From: Stappia albiluteola
Lineage (GTDB): Bacteria > Pseudomonadota > Alphaproteobacteria > Rhizobiales > Stappiaceae
Length of the DNA stretch: 56,922 nt
NCBI RefSeq assembly: GCF_014050225.1
Contig: NZ_JACFXV010000066.1
Coordinates: forward strand, 1 to 56,922
Direction of reading: 5' to 3'
The notes under the pieces were generated by a model. It had not been told where the DNA came from, ran no database searches, and saw only the letters and a program-made list of their open reading frames with translations. This document shows positions 25,473-34,492 of this stretch, in pieces. The number at the start of each line of letters is the position of its first letter. Positions within the stretch are counted from its first letter, which is position 1. The translations under genes were made by a program, and so were the position numbers.

Positions 25473-25946
25473 TCACGCGGAAACCAGACCGGCGGAAATC
25501 AGCCCGGTCATGGCGATGGCCGTCATGTGCAGACGGATCTTGCCGAACCAGGCAGGCAGACCGCCCTTGCCTGATTCAGTGAAATCGATGGCGCCCTGCA
25601 CGCCGATCGCCAGGGCAAGAACGAAAAAGCCGACGGTCTCTGGAAGAAACACTGCGTCCCAGCCGATCAGCGGCGGCACGATCGACCAGAAAAACAGCCG
25701 GTCGCGCCGATCCTTGTCAACCTGCGAGAACAGTCCCTGCCCCCAGCGAATTCCGGCAAGGAAGGACAGGATCAGCGCCGCATAGACGATGGCGCCGCGC
25801 GTCGATGGACCGTCTTCCGCCTCTTCCAGGTAAATCATCAAAGGCGCGGCGAGAAACGGAACCGCGGCCGCATAAGCCAATAACCGCGCGACGAGAGGAA
25901 CGTCGCTGGCAGTCGCTTCCTGTCGGTTGGTACTGGCTGTCCACAT
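25473..25946 (-). CDS. DUF3429 family membrane protein
   Basis: The 157-aa inner-membrane protein has about five transmembrane segments and the DUF3429 hallmark FLAGIRWGQGL (about 63-73). Function is unknown for the family. It stands alone on the minus strand, convergent with the repair island and divergent from arsR. Length is normal for DUF3429. Confidence 0.75.
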   Translation of the reverse strand: MWTASTNRQEATASDVPLVARLLAYAAAVPFLAAPLMIYLEEAEDGPSTRGAIVYAALILSFLAGIRWGQGLFSQVDKDRRDRLFFWSIVPPLIGWDAVFLPETVGFFVLALAIGVQGAIDFTESGKGGLPAWFGKIRLHMTAIAMTGLISAGLVSA

Positions 25947-26061
25947 GGCGCCTCCACAACCTTTGCGGATAGTCCGCTAATTGATTCATATGCGCGCTTT
26001 GCGGCACGTCAAGGGCTATCACCCGGATCATTGCCGAAGTGCGAGCAGAAGCGATCGAATA

Positions 26062-26096
26062 TTGACATAACTAGTTATATAGTTATATTAACGTCC
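26062..26096 (+). promoter_or_regulatory. arsR promoter with overlapping operator repeats
   Basis: TTGACA (26062-26067) and TATATT (26084-26089) are spaced by 16 bp, a near-consensus housekeeping promoter. The expected transcription start falls at or next to the ATG at 26097, so the message may be leaderless; no Shine-Dalgarno is visible. The spacer contains the perfect palindrome TAACTAGTTA (26068-26077) and two copies of TAGTTATAT (26072-26080 and 26080-26088), a plausible ArsR autorepression site. Confidence 0.68.
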
Positions 26097-26411
26097 ATGA
26101 CATCAACCTCTCCAATCGCACGCGCTCTGGCTGCGCTCGGTCATGATACGCGTCTGCAAGTCTACCGGCTTCTCGTTCGAGCGGGCCATGACGGCCTGAA
26201 CGTCGGTGAAATCGGCTCCCTTCTCGAGATGCCGGCTTCGACCTTGGCACACCATCTGAGCTCGTTGGTCGATGCGGGCCTCGTCATTCAGGAGCGCAGA
26301 GGCAGGGAAGTGACGAACCGGGCGGATTATGACGCAATGCAGCGCACCCTCTCCTACCTCACGTCGGAGTGCTGCTCTGGCGTGAAACTCACGCACGAAG
26401 ACGCGGCCTGA
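26097..26411 (+). CDS. arsR: ArsR-family metalloregulator
   Basis: The 104-aa dimeric winged-helix repressor typically releases DNA on binding As(III) or a related thiophilic ligand. The HTH is about 35-60 (NVGEIGSLLEMPASTLAHHLSSLVDAGLV). Adjacent cysteines C92-C93 near the C-terminus (ECCSG) resemble the C-terminal cysteine site of the Acidithiobacillus-type ArsR rather than the classical CVC in helix 3. It lies 46 bp upstream of an ArsP-like permease gene. I chose ATG 26097 because the upstream reading from 26031 covers the promoter. Confidence 0.88.
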   Translation: MTSTSPIARALAALGHDTRLQVYRLLVRAGHDGLNVGEIGSLLEMPASTLAHHLSSLVDAGLVIQERRGREVTNRADYDAMQRTLSYLTSECCSGVKLTHEDAA

Positions 26412-26457
26412 CCAAAAATTTTTTGTCTATTATCACCATAAATCTAGAGGTGTCGTT

Positions 26458-27510
26458 ATGTCAGGATTAACACTGGTTGCCCGCGACAAAGCAAAGTCAA
26501 TCGGAACATCGCTCTTGGCCAGGGAGCAGGCTTGGCTGGTGTCGGGAGCGATCCTCTTGGCGACCTTTGCGCTTGATCCTGTGCAGGGTATCGAAAGCGC
26601 TCTTTTCACCGCGGGCAACCTCATCGATGTCGCACCGTTTCTCGTTCTGTCGATCGGCCTTGCCGCCTTTGCCGGCGCCTCCGGCGCGGACGGTCTGATC
26701 GCGCGGGCGTTTACCGGGTCCCCTGCGATCATGATCCTCCTTGCAGCTGCGGCCGGCGGATTGTCGCCGTTCTGTTCCTGCGGAGTTATCCCGCTTATCG
26801 CGGCGCTGCTCAGCATGGGTGTGCCGCTTTCCGCTGTCATGGCGTTCTGGCTGGCGTCCCCAGTCATGGATCCGTCAATGTTCGTCCTGACTTCAGGCGT
26901 GCTCGGCCTCGACTTCGCGATCGCCAAGACCCTTGCCGCCATTGGCCTTGGCCTCTTCGGCGGCGCAGCCGTTGCGCTGTTCACAAAAGCCGGCAGCTTT
27001 TCCAGTATCCTGAGGGAGGGTGTAGGCAATGGCGGCTGCGGCGGCGGCAAGGTGCGGACCGTGCAACCGATTGTCTGGCGGTTCTGGACTGACCGCTCAC
27101 GGCTTTCGAAGTTCAGCCGTGAGGGCCTGAAGGCCGCACTCTTCCTTGCCAAGTGGCTGACGCTGGCCTTCCTGCTCGAAAGCCTGATGCTGGCTTACGT
27201 TCCAGCAAATCTGATTGCCGGGGCCCTTGGCGGAACGGGGCTTGCGCCGATCGCCACTGCGACGCTGGTCGGGGTTCCGGCCTATCTGAACGGCTATGCC
27301 GCTCTGCCACTCGTCAGCGGGCTTGTCGATCAAGGCATGGCGCCTGGCGCTGGTCTCGCCTTCCTCGTCGCCGGCGGCGTCACGTCCCTACCCGCTGCCA
27401 TCGCCGTCTGGGCATTAGTCAATCGGACAGTATTCGCCCTGTATATCGGCCTCGCGCTCGCCGGTTCGTTCATCTCCGGCGTTCTTTACCAGCTATGGTG
27501 TATCCTGTGA
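26458..27510 (+). CDS. arsP: ArsP/DUF318-family permease (probable organoarsenical efflux)
   Basis: The 350-aa inner-membrane permease has about eight to ten transmembrane segments. The duplicated DUF318 fold is marked by SPFCSCGVIPLIAALLSMGVPLSAVMAFWLASPVMDPSMF (C106, C108) and a second-half counterpart GVPAYLNGYAALPLVSGLVDQG. ArsP proteins export trivalent organoarsenicals such as methylarsenite and roxarsone derivatives. The arsR upstream supports metalloid control. The central loop has the Gly-rich GNGGCGGG stretch with one more cysteine. Other DUF318 members (YraQ) lack proven arsenic roles, so substrate is inferred. Confidence 0.83.
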   Translation: MSGLTLVARDKAKSIGTSLLAREQAWLVSGAILLATFALDPVQGIESALFTAGNLIDVAPFLVLSIGLAAFAGASGADGLIARAFTGSPAIMILLAAAAGGLSPFCSCGVIPLIAALLSMGVPLSAVMAFWLASPVMDPSMFVLTSGVLGLDFAIAKTLAAIGLGLFGGAAVALFTKAGSFSSILREGVGNGGCGGGKVRTVQPIVWRFWTDRSRLSKFSREGLKAALFLAKWLTLAFLLESLMLAYVPANLIAGALGGTGLAPIATATLVGVPAYLNGYAALPLVSGLVDQGMAPGAGLAFLVAGGVTSLPAAIAVWALVNRTVFALYIGLALAGSFISGVLYQLWCIL

Positions 27511-27578
27511 CGGAGAACCATTGCATCGGAGATTGCAAACGCCAGAAAGCAAAACTCGAAAGAGCAAACGGACATGAT

Positions 27579-27599
27579 GGAGGGGTAATTCTCCCCTCC
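27579..27599. terminator. Hairpin between convergent arsP and TIGR02186 genes
   Basis: GGAGGGG (27579-27585) pairs with CCCCTCC (27593-27599) around a 7-nt loop, in the convergent gap. No T-run follows on either strand, so it may be a weak bidirectional terminator or a mRNA 3' stabiliser. Confidence 0.4.
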
Positions 27600-27621
27600 G
27601 TCGATCTCGGAAGGGTGACGC

Positions 27622-28398
27622 TCAGTCCCTGCGGAAGATCACGCCGGCGAGCCACCCGGTAAAAAGCGCAAGGAACACAGCCACCGCCCCGTAGATGGCG
27701 GAATATTTGTAGGCGGCAGTATAGGTAAGCTGCTCGAAGCCGGTCTTGGCGATCGTCAGGTCGTTTTCCTGGCTGGCCAGAAGCGCACCGCCACGCAGGA
27801 GATAGGTGCGCACCTTGTAAGCCCCGACCGGCACGTTCGACGGTATCGGTATGGTGGTGCGAAATAGACTGTCGCTGAGAAACTCAACGGAACCGGCACG
27901 CTCGGAATAGAGGCCGTTGCGGATCAGCAGCCGCAGAAAAGCGTTACGGAAGTCGAACCGTTCCGAGATCGGAACGGGCGAATCCTCGAGCACGCGCAGG
28001 CTGATGTTGTGCAGGCCGATCTGGAACCTCTCCAGCGTGTTGCGCTGGGCGAGATCGCCGACCGGACGGGTCACATGCGCGGCGTAAAAGCCCGGCACGC
28101 CAATGAACGTCTCCGCATCGCGATTGACCCACAGGCCCAGAAACCGCTGCTTGCGCCTCGTTGTGACGTCTTGCTCAGGCCCGGTTACGATGACAGCGAT
28201 ATCGTACGGATCGGCGCGGGCGACGGTGGCGAAATCGCGGACGATCTCGCCGAAGACGACGATCTCGGTACCCGTGAAATTGGATTCGATCCGGACCCGG
28301 TCGGAAGACAGCGCCGCAACCAGGGCCTCCGACCGCGCCGACCCTGCCCCCGCGAGCCAAAGCACCAGCAGGCAGGCGGCGAGCGCGCGCCCCCTCAT
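27622..28398 (-). CDS. TIGR02186 family exported, C-terminally anchored protein
   Basis: The 258-aa protein has a signal peptide (about 1-23), a periplasmic beta-rich body (FTGTEIVVFGEIVRDFATVARADPYDIAVIVTGPEQDVTTRRK and GVPGFYAAHVTRPV) and a C-terminal transmembrane helix (about 235-255). It matches the conserved TIGR02186 family, found mostly next to TauE/SafE exporters in alphaproteobacteria. Its start overlaps the exporter stop by ATGA, so the two are translationally coupled. It may be a partner of the exporter facing the periplasm; no activity is known. Confidence 0.8.
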   Translation of the reverse strand: MRGRALAACLLVLWLAGAGSARSEALVAALSSDRVRIESNFTGTEIVVFGEIVRDFATVARADPYDIAVIVTGPEQDVTTRRKQRFLGLWVNRDAETFIGVPGFYAAHVTRPVGDLAQRNTLERFQIGLHNISLRVLEDSPVPISERFDFRNAFLRLLIRNGLYSERAGSVEFLSDSLFRTTIPIPSNVPVGAYKVRTYLLRGGALLASQENDLTIAKTGFEQLTYTAAYKYSAIYGAVAVFLALFTGWLAGVIFRRD

Positions 28399-29324
28399 CT
28401 CATCAGTCCCGAAATGACGGAATAGGAATATAGCTCTTCCGGCATGATCAGCAGGCCGACGGCGAAGCGCACGCCGACGGCCAGAACCAGCAGGGCAAGG
28501 AGCAGGCGGAGCTGGTCACCGCGCAGCTTTTGCCCGGTGCGCGCCCCGAATTGAGCGCCGATCACTCCGCCGACCATCAGGATCAGGGCCAGCACGATAT
28601 CGACCGACTGGGTGGAAACGGCATGCAGGAAACTTGCCGCCGCCATGGTGACGAGGATCTGCAACAGCGACGTGCCGATGACGATATTGGTCGGCACCCG
28701 CAGGATATAGATCAGCGCCGGCACCATCATGAAGCCGCCGCCGATGCCAAGCACTGTGCCGAGAAAACCGATCGTTGAACCGAGGAAGATGATCGGAATC
28801 ACGCTGACATAGAGGCGTGACTGGCGAAACCGCATCTTGAGCGGCAGTCCGTGCACCCAGTTATGACGTCCCGGCAACCGGACGGGTGCGTTCGCGCCGG
28901 AACGCCGGCGGGCGATGGCACGCATCGATTCCATCAGCATCAGAACACCGATCGTGCCGAGGAATGTGACATAGGACAGGGAAATGACGAGATCCAGCTG
29001 GCCAAGCTTGCGCAGGATATCGAAAAGCCAGACGCCGATACCGGATCCCACGATGCCGGCGGCGAGCAACAGGCCGGCGAGCTTGAAATCGATCGCCTTG
29101 CGCCGCCAGTATGCGAGCACTCCCGACGCGGACGAAGCCACGATCTGGGTCGTCACGGTGGCGACCGAGACGGCGGGAGGGATACCGGAAAAGATCAGAA
29201 GCGGCGTCAGCAGAAAGCCGCCGCCGATACCGAACAGGCCGGACAGGAAGCCGACCGCTCCCCCCATTCCGAATACCGTGAACATGTTCACGGGCAATTC
29301 CGCAATGGGAAGATAGATCTGCAC
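28395..29324 (-). CDS. TauE/SafE-family sulfite/organosulfonate exporter
   Basis: The roughly 309-aa inner-membrane protein has about eight transmembrane segments in two DUF81 halves: GFLSGLFGIGGGFLLTPLL and GFLGTVLGIGGGFMMVPALI. The family moves sulfite, sulfoacetate or related sulfur anions. GTG 29324 (start VQIYLPIAELPVNMF) fits homologues better than ATG 29363; ATG 29288 is also possible. It is translationally coupled to the TIGR02186 gene downstream. There is no sulfur-oxidation gene nearby, so substrate is open. Confidence 0.83.
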   Translation of the reverse strand: MQIYLPIAELPVNMFTVFGMGGAVGFLSGLFGIGGGFLLTPLLIFSGIPPAVSVATVTTQIVASSASGVLAYWRRKAIDFKLAGLLLAAGIVGSGIGVWLFDILRKLGQLDLVISLSYVTFLGTIGVLMLMESMRAIARRRSGANAPVRLPGRHNWVHGLPLKMRFRQSRLYVSVIPIIFLGSTIGFLGTVLGIGGGFMMVPALIYILRVPTNIVIGTSLLQILVTMAAASFLHAVSTQSVDIVLALILMVGGVIGAQFGARTGQKLRGDQLRLLLALLVLAVGVRFAVGLLIMPEELYSYSVISGLMR

Positions 29325-29553
29325 GGGGCACCCCGGCTTGTCCCGCCGGCTTTCTACCGGCACGATGATTTCGGTTCAGTTCGTCCGCAAGCCCACAAGC
29401 CTGAAGAGGCGAACTGTTTCAGGCAGCCGGTGCGACCAGCCCCTGCGCGGATAAGGGCGCTGACAGCATCCTCTGTCAACGCCGAATACGTACTTTCAGC
29501 TATCTTCCTGCGATGACGGACCGAACTCAATTTGAACTTTCGGCCCAAGCGCG

Positions 29554-32500
29554 TCAGATCGAGCGGCCAAGCAGTTCCTTGATAAGATCCTGATCGATCG
29601 TGCCGGTGGCCGGAAGCCCCTCCCGTTTCTGGAAGGCGATCACCGCATCGCGGGTCTTCGGCCCGATCTGCCCGTCCGCGGTACCGGGATCGAAGCCGAG
29701 GCGCGCCAGCAGCTTCTGCGCGGTCAGCACCATCTCCTGCGGCCCCAGCGACAGAGCGGCCTTGGAGACGACATCCGCCGGCGCAACCCAGGACGGATCG
29801 GCCACGACCTCGTTCGAGGATGGAGCGAGCGGCACATCCTTCCAGGTGTCGACGGCAAGCCGCGCTTCCGCGAGTTCTTCCTTGGACAGGATATTCGCGA
29901 CCTCGTCGCGCTTCTTGGCGGCATCATTGTCGCCCTGCCGGGCCGCCAGGGCGAACCACTTGTAGCTCGCCACCAGGTCTTTCCCGACGCCGAGGCCTCG
30001 CGCATAGAGAATGCCGAGATTGTACTGGCTGTCACGCACGCCGTAGCCGGCCGACTGTTCGAACCATTCGGCAGCCTTGATGAAATCCGGTTCGCCATCG
30101 ACGCCTTCCGCATGAAGTACGGCGAGATTATGGATCGCCTTGGCATTGCCCTGGACCGCGGCAAGCTCGTACCAGGTGCGTGCCTTCGCGATGTCCTTCG
30201 CAACCCCCTGCCCCTTCTCGTACAGGCTGCCGAGGCGGTACTGCGCGGGAGCCAGGCCGCTCTCCGCCGCCCTCTGATAGTAGCGGGCGGCTTCGGCCAA
30301 GTCGGGCCGCACGCCGATCCCGTCGCCATAACGGGCAGCGATCTCGAAATTCGCGCGTGGATCGCCGTTGGCCGCGGCCTTGCGCAGCGCCAGCGGGCCG
30401 ACGTCTTCCGGCGGCAGGGAAACGACCTTGTCCTCGGCGGCCGGTTCCCCGATGCCGCCGGCTTTGGACTGAGAAGGTGCAAAGCCGGCCGAAGACTGAA
30501 CCGATGACTTCGGTACGAAGCTGCTGTCCACTCCGACCGGAGGAGCAAAGGCGACATCTCTCTCGCCGTGGCCGTTTTCGGAGCGTGGCGACGGGGCGGC
30601 CGTCTGCGGCCCGGGCGTTGTGGCATCGGCTCCAGCCGTACCCTCCGAAGGAGGTGGCGAAGGCGGCTTCACGACACCGGCGGAGACGGGCGTCACCGGA
30701 GCGGAAGGAGGCGTCGCCTGGCTGACGGACGACGGCACTTCGGGCGAGACGATCGGCGCAGGCGTTTCGATTGCGGCGACATCGTCCGCCGGAGCGGAGA
30801 CGAGGCGGAAGACCTGCAGCGTACCGATGGCCAGCACGATGGCGGCAGCGGCCAGCAGCAGCGCGCGCCGGCGCGAGGACATCGGCGCGCCGCCCTTCGC
30901 GGCGGGCTTCTTTTCCTCATCGCCGCCTGCAGCGTCTTCAGCCGGTCGGCGGTCGGCGCGAAGGTTCGCCATCGAGGCCGCGATCTCCGCGCGGATATCC
31001 TTGCGGCTTGGCCTGGCCAACTCAACGGCGGGAATCTCGGTGGGCGACTTGCCACGCTTGCGCCCAAGGCGAGACTTCAGCCAGCCCGCCTTTTCTTCGG
31101 CCTGCGCTTTGACGGGCGGCGCTTCGATCGCGGCAACCGCATCAACGACGGGCTCCTGTCGTGCTGCGCTTCTGGAAATCCTGCCTTTCGACGGCTGCGC
31201 TTTGGCGGTCTTGTCCTTGCCGCCGGCAGCTTCTGCGGCGGCGGCCTGCGCGGCGCGGCGTGCCGCCGCGATGAAATCGGCCTTGCGGTTGCGCGCTTCT
31301 TCCTCCGGCGACCCGGCAGGACGCCGGGCAGAGCGCTCCTGCCCCGCCCCCCGCGCTACAGCAGGAGGCTTGCCCGATCCCGGTTCAAGCGGCCGGTCGT
31401 CGTCGGGAGAGTTTCCCGTCCTGGCCTTTCCGAATACGCGGGCCGGCTCGACCTTGTCGTCGTCCAGCGCCTCCAGGCGATCGCCGATCGATGTCAGCAG
31501 GCCCTGTATATCGCCGGTGTCACCGCCGCCCGGACGCTCGGCGCGGCCGGCGGCCGCAGCGGCGGAAAGGAGCTGCTGGAGATCATCCCGCAACGCGTCG
31601 ACCGCCCGGCTCGTGTCATCGGCGCCTGCACGGGAGGCTGGCCTGCCGAGATTGGCCAACCGGCTTTCGGCCGCGTCAATCTCCGCGGCGAGACGCGCGA
31701 CCTTGCCCTCGAGCAACGCTATGGCCTTGTCATCACCTCCGCGCGACACCGCTTCGGCCAGCTCGCGCAGCCGCGCCTCGATATCCCCGGCGTTGCCTTT
31801 CGGCTCGGCAAACGACAGGCGAAGCTCGGCGATTTCCCGCTGCACGTCCGCAAGGCCCGCCAGGTCGCCGGACCCGCCATCGTCCAGACGGGCATTGAGG
31901 CGCTCAATTGCGCTTTCAAGACGGGCGAGCTGTTCGCCGTCGAGCCCACCGGCGGCCGCACGAAAGTCAGGCCGGTCGAACGCGTCAATCTTGCCGTCGA
32001 TCGCCGCAAGCCGCTTTTCCAGCAGTGTGAAGGCCGCGTCATAGCTGCGTTGTGACGAGCGGTGATGCTCGATGCGATCGAGCCGGTCGACGAGATCGTC
32101 GAACCGTGCATCGAAATGCGGCGCGATGTCGGCCTGGGCGCGATCCTCGCTCAGCATCAGCGAAATCTGCTCCAGCCGCTCCTGCAGCCGGTCGACGGCG
32201 CGGGCGTCCGGCAGCCGATCTTCCATATTGGCCAGTCGCTCGGCGATGCCGCGCTGGCCGGCGACCAGCCGATCGATATCGTCGAGACGATGGGTCACCT
32301 CGCGCAGGCGCTCGTCGATGCCCGCCGCAAGACCGCGCATGTCGAGATTTTCCACCAGGGCCCGAATGTCCCGAAGCTCCTCGCCGAGCAGCCGCAATTC
32401 CGGGCCGCCGGCGTATTGCGCAACGCTCTCGAGGCGGCTCGACATGTCGACCACCCGGTCCTCGAGCGCCGCCATCTGGTCCGCGCTTGGCAGCACCTGG

Positions 32501-33453
32501 AAAGCGCTTTCGATCTCGCGCAGCCGCTGGCCGATGCCGGCGAACAAGGCTGGATCCGCGCTGCGAGAAAGCTCGTTGAGCCGCTCGACGAGATGCGAAT
32601 AGCCGCTTTCCAGCGTCTGCAACTGCCCCTCGACATTGGACTGGCCGAGCCGCGCCTTCAACTCACCGATCTCGGCGCGAAGATCGTCCACAAGCCGCGC
32701 ATCCGGGTGGGCTGTCCGCAAGTCCTCGATCGCGTCCGCAAGTCTGCGGATCTGCGGATCGTCCCGCCGCTCCCCGCCCTTCGCATGCACCGCCTCCCGC
32801 AAGGAGGCGATTTCATCGCGCATGGCGCCATAGGCTTCGTGATAGGGATCGTTGAGGCGCTCAATCTGGCGGGAGATTTCGCGCAACAGAGCGCGCGTAT
32901 CAGCCTGCTCGCCACTTTCCATCCGCACGGCATGGCCGGACCGAGGTCGAGGCTCAGGCCTGGACTGGGACGGGCGCGGATCGCCTTCCGGACGGCGATG
33001 ATGGAGCGCGCGCTCCTCGCGGGCGGCAGAGACGTCGCGCCGGTACGCACGCTCGTCCTCGTCGGGCGCCTGCCTGGACAGGTCGTCCACGCGCTGGTCC
33101 AGACGGTCGAGCGCCCGCAGCACCGCCTCGATCCGGTTGGCGCGCTTGTCGCTCGCCCCCGCCTTCCCAGAACCCGCGCGCTCGCGTGAAGCCTGGGCTC
33201 GCTCCGGCAGCAGCCGGTCCAGCGACTTCGCGATATCGGAGAGGTCCTCGCGAACCGGACGCTCGGGGACCTGAACGGCGGTCGACGAGCGCGTCAGCCT
33301 TTCGGCACGCTGCTCGGGACGCTCCCGGTCAATGAACCTGCGCGCGCCGGCAGCAGGAGAGACCCACTCGTCCCGCCAGGACGCGGCATCGCCGCCGCGC
33401 TCGCGGACGGACAGGCCCCGCTCCTCATCGCGATGTCGGTCGGTCCAGGACAT
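29554..33453 (-). CDS. podJ: PodJ-like polar localization factor with Sel1 repeats and peptidoglycan-binding domain
   Basis: The 1299-aa bitopic protein has a long cytoplasmic Arg/Glu/Asp-rich coiled-coil region (about 60-660), a low-complexity linker, one transmembrane helix (about 858-878, RALLLAAAAIVLAIGTLQVF), and a proline/serine-rich periplasmic stretch. About four Sel1/TPR repeats follow (about 1022-1185), then a C-terminal peptidoglycan-binding domain (about 1240-1297, LLARLGFDPGTADGQIGPKTRDAVIAFQKREG). This is the architecture of PodJ in Caulobacter, Agrobacterium and Sinorhizobium, which marks a cell pole and controls polar growth and division. GAGG precedes ATG 33453. It is divergent from the MerR gene. 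Confidence 0.88.
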   Translation of the reverse strand: MSWTDRHRDEERGLSVRERGGDAASWRDEWVSPAAGARRFIDRERPEQRAERLTRSSTAVQVPERPVREDLSDIAKSLDRLLPERAQASRERAGSGKAGASDKRANRIEAVLRALDRLDQRVDDLSRQAPDEDERAYRRDVSAAREERALHHRRPEGDPRPSQSRPEPRPRSGHAVRMESGEQADTRALLREISRQIERLNDPYHEAYGAMRDEIASLREAVHAKGGERRDDPQIRRLADAIEDLRTAHPDARLVDDLRAEIGELKARLGQSNVEGQLQTLESGYSHLVERLNELSRSADPALFAGIGQRLREIESAFQVLPSADQMAALEDRVVDMSSRLESVAQYAGGPELRLLGEELRDIRALVENLDMRGLAAGIDERLREVTHRLDDIDRLVAGQRGIAERLANMEDRLPDARAVDRLQERLEQISLMLSEDRAQADIAPHFDARFDDLVDRLDRIEHHRSSQRSYDAAFTLLEKRLAAIDGKIDAFDRPDFRAAAGGLDGEQLARLESAIERLNARLDDGGSGDLAGLADVQREIAELRLSFAEPKGNAGDIEARLRELAEAVSRGGDDKAIALLEGKVARLAAEIDAAESRLANLGRPASRAGADDTSRAVDALRDDLQQLLSAAAAAGRAERPGGGDTGDIQGLLTSIGDRLEALDDDKVEPARVFGKARTGNSPDDDRPLEPGSGKPPAVARGAGQERSARRPAGSPEEEARNRKADFIAAARRAAQAAAAEAAGGKDKTAKAQPSKGRISRSAARQEPVVDAVAAIEAPPVKAQAEEKAGWLKSRLGRKRGKSPTEIPAVELARPSRKDIRAEIAASMANLRADRRPAEDAAGGDEEKKPAAKGGAPMSSRRRALLLAAAAIVLAIGTLQVFRLVSAPADDVAAIETPAPIVSPEVPSSVSQATPPSAPVTPVSAGVVKPPSPPPSEGTAGADATTPGPQTAAPSPRSENGHGERDVAFAPPVGVDSSFVPKSSVQSSAGFAPSQSKAGGIGEPAAEDKVVSLPPEDVGPLALRKAAANGDPRANFEIAARYGDGIGVRPDLAEAARYYQRAAESGLAPAQYRLGSLYEKGQGVAKDIAKARTWYELAAVQGNAKAIHNLAVLHAEGVDGEPDFIKAAEWFEQSAGYGVRDSQYNLGILYARGLGVGKDLVASYKWFALAARQGDNDAAKKRDEVANILSKEELAEARLAVDTWKDVPLAPSSNEVVADPSWVAPADVVSKAALSLGPQEMVLTAQKLLARLGFDPGTADGQIGPKTRDAVIAFQKREGLPATGTIDQDLIKELLGRSI

Positions 33454-33885
33454 TAACGGCCTCGTGATCCTGCTTTTTCGGCATCCGGTCGCTCAGCCCC
33501 TGCCCGTGGCAGGGTGTCGTAGCGGTAACTTCAGGAGAGTCGGGATCCGGCCCGATACACGAAACGCCAGCCCGGATAGCTCGTTTCACAATTCACCTGT
33601 TACGGTAAACAGCCGGTTAATGGCGCTGATTCCGCACGGTACGCTCCCTCGCTCGGCGCCCGGAATCTTTCGCCCTTACCGCGTTCCCGACAAACGGAGA
33701 TTGGACTGTCATTTGCCGATTCGCAGTGCGAATCCGGCTAATTCGTTGACGTTTACGTACGCGTAAATTATTTCTGACCCCATGACGTAATGTCACGTCG
33801 CCCGGTCCCTGCTGCGATCACGCGGCGGACGGCGGCCTCCACGGCCCGCCCGGCGACGGACACACCAAAGGGAAAGAACGACATC
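33454..33885. promoter_or_regulatory. podJ-merR intergenic region (432 bp) with MerR-type operator
   Basis: No gene was found. TGACGTTTACG (33747-33757) runs into the palindrome TTTACG-TACG-CGTAAA (33752-33767). TTGACG (33746-33751) could be a -35, with a poor -10 (TATTTC, 33769-33774) 17 bp on, so the palindrome fills the spacer, as MerR-family operators do. The same TGACGTTTACG occurs at 34493 ahead of the acyl-CoA dehydrogenase gene. An extra TGAC/GTCA inverted pair lies at 33783-33794. The podJ promoter was not resolved. Confidence 0.55.
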
Positions 33886-34353
33886 ATGAGCGAAGCGCTC
33901 TCCCTCAATCACGACATCGTCGAGGCCGTGGCGGCCAAGGACAAGTCGACCAAGAAGACCCAGTTCACGATCGGCGACCTGGCCAAGGAATTCGACGTCA
34001 CGCTGCGCACGCTGCGCTTTTACGAGGACAAGGGCCTCCTCAATCCAAAGCGCGACGGTCTCAACCGCATCTACAACCGCCGCGACCGCGCCCGGCTGAA
34101 GCTCGTGGTGATGGGCAAGTCGGTCGGTTTCTCGCTCGCCGAAATCCGCGACATGCTGGACCTCTACGACCTTCGCGACGGCCAGATTACCCAGCTCAAG
34201 GTGGCGCTGTCGCGCTTCAACGAGCAGATCGACGTACTCAAGAAGCAGCGCAGCGACATCGACAAGGCGATCGAGGAGTTGGGCCGCACGGTGGAGATCG
34301 TCTCCGGCATGCTTAAGGAAAAAGAGAACGAAGAGCCGGAATTCGGCGGCTGA
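33886..34353 (+). CDS. MerR-family regulator of acyl-CoA catabolism (LiuR-like)
   Basis: The 155-aa regulator has a winged HTH (about 26-95, FTIGDLAKEFDVTLRTLRFYEDKGLLNPKRDGLNRIYNRRDRARLK) and a C-terminal dimerising coiled coil (about 100-145). It has no cysteine, so it is not a metal sensor. MerR proteins of this kind (LiuR group) control branched-chain amino-acid or fatty-acid catabolic genes in proteobacteria, and here the next four genes encode acyl-CoA breakdown enzymes. I chose ATG 33886 (AAAGGGAAAG upstream); the longer frame from 33790 overlaps the presumed operator leader. Confidence 0.88.
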   Translation: MSEALSLNHDIVEAVAAKDKSTKKTQFTIGDLAKEFDVTLRTLRFYEDKGLLNPKRDGLNRIYNRRDRARLKLVVMGKSVGFSLAEIRDMLDLYDLRDGQITQLKVALSRFNEQIDVLKKQRSDIDKAIEELGRTVEIVSGMLKEKENEEPEFGG

Positions 34354-34395
34354 GACCTGCTTTTCGTTCTGCCAGACACGGTTTTCACTGATTTT

Positions 34396-34431
34396 GGCCG
34401 GATTTCGGAGCATATTTTCCGAAATTCGGCC
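34396..34431 (+). terminator. Hairpin terminator after the MerR gene
   Basis: GGCCGGATTTCGG (34396-34408) pairs with CCGAAATTCGGCC (34419-34431) with one non-Watson-Crick position, around a 10-nt loop. The sequence then reads TTCACCTTTTC. It begins 43 bp after the merR stop and separates it from the acyl-CoA dehydrogenase gene, which therefore likely has its own promoter. Confidence 0.58.
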
Positions 34432-34492
34432 TTCACCTTTTCTGGAAACGGGTTGCCGAGACCCGCAGCCTCGCGTATACCTCTCCTCAAGG

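Noticed and set aside
26412-26457. AT-rich stretch between arsR and arsP as a terminator
   Set aside because: There is an A/T run but no hairpin; it is better seen as a spacer carrying the arsP ribosome site (GAGGTG).
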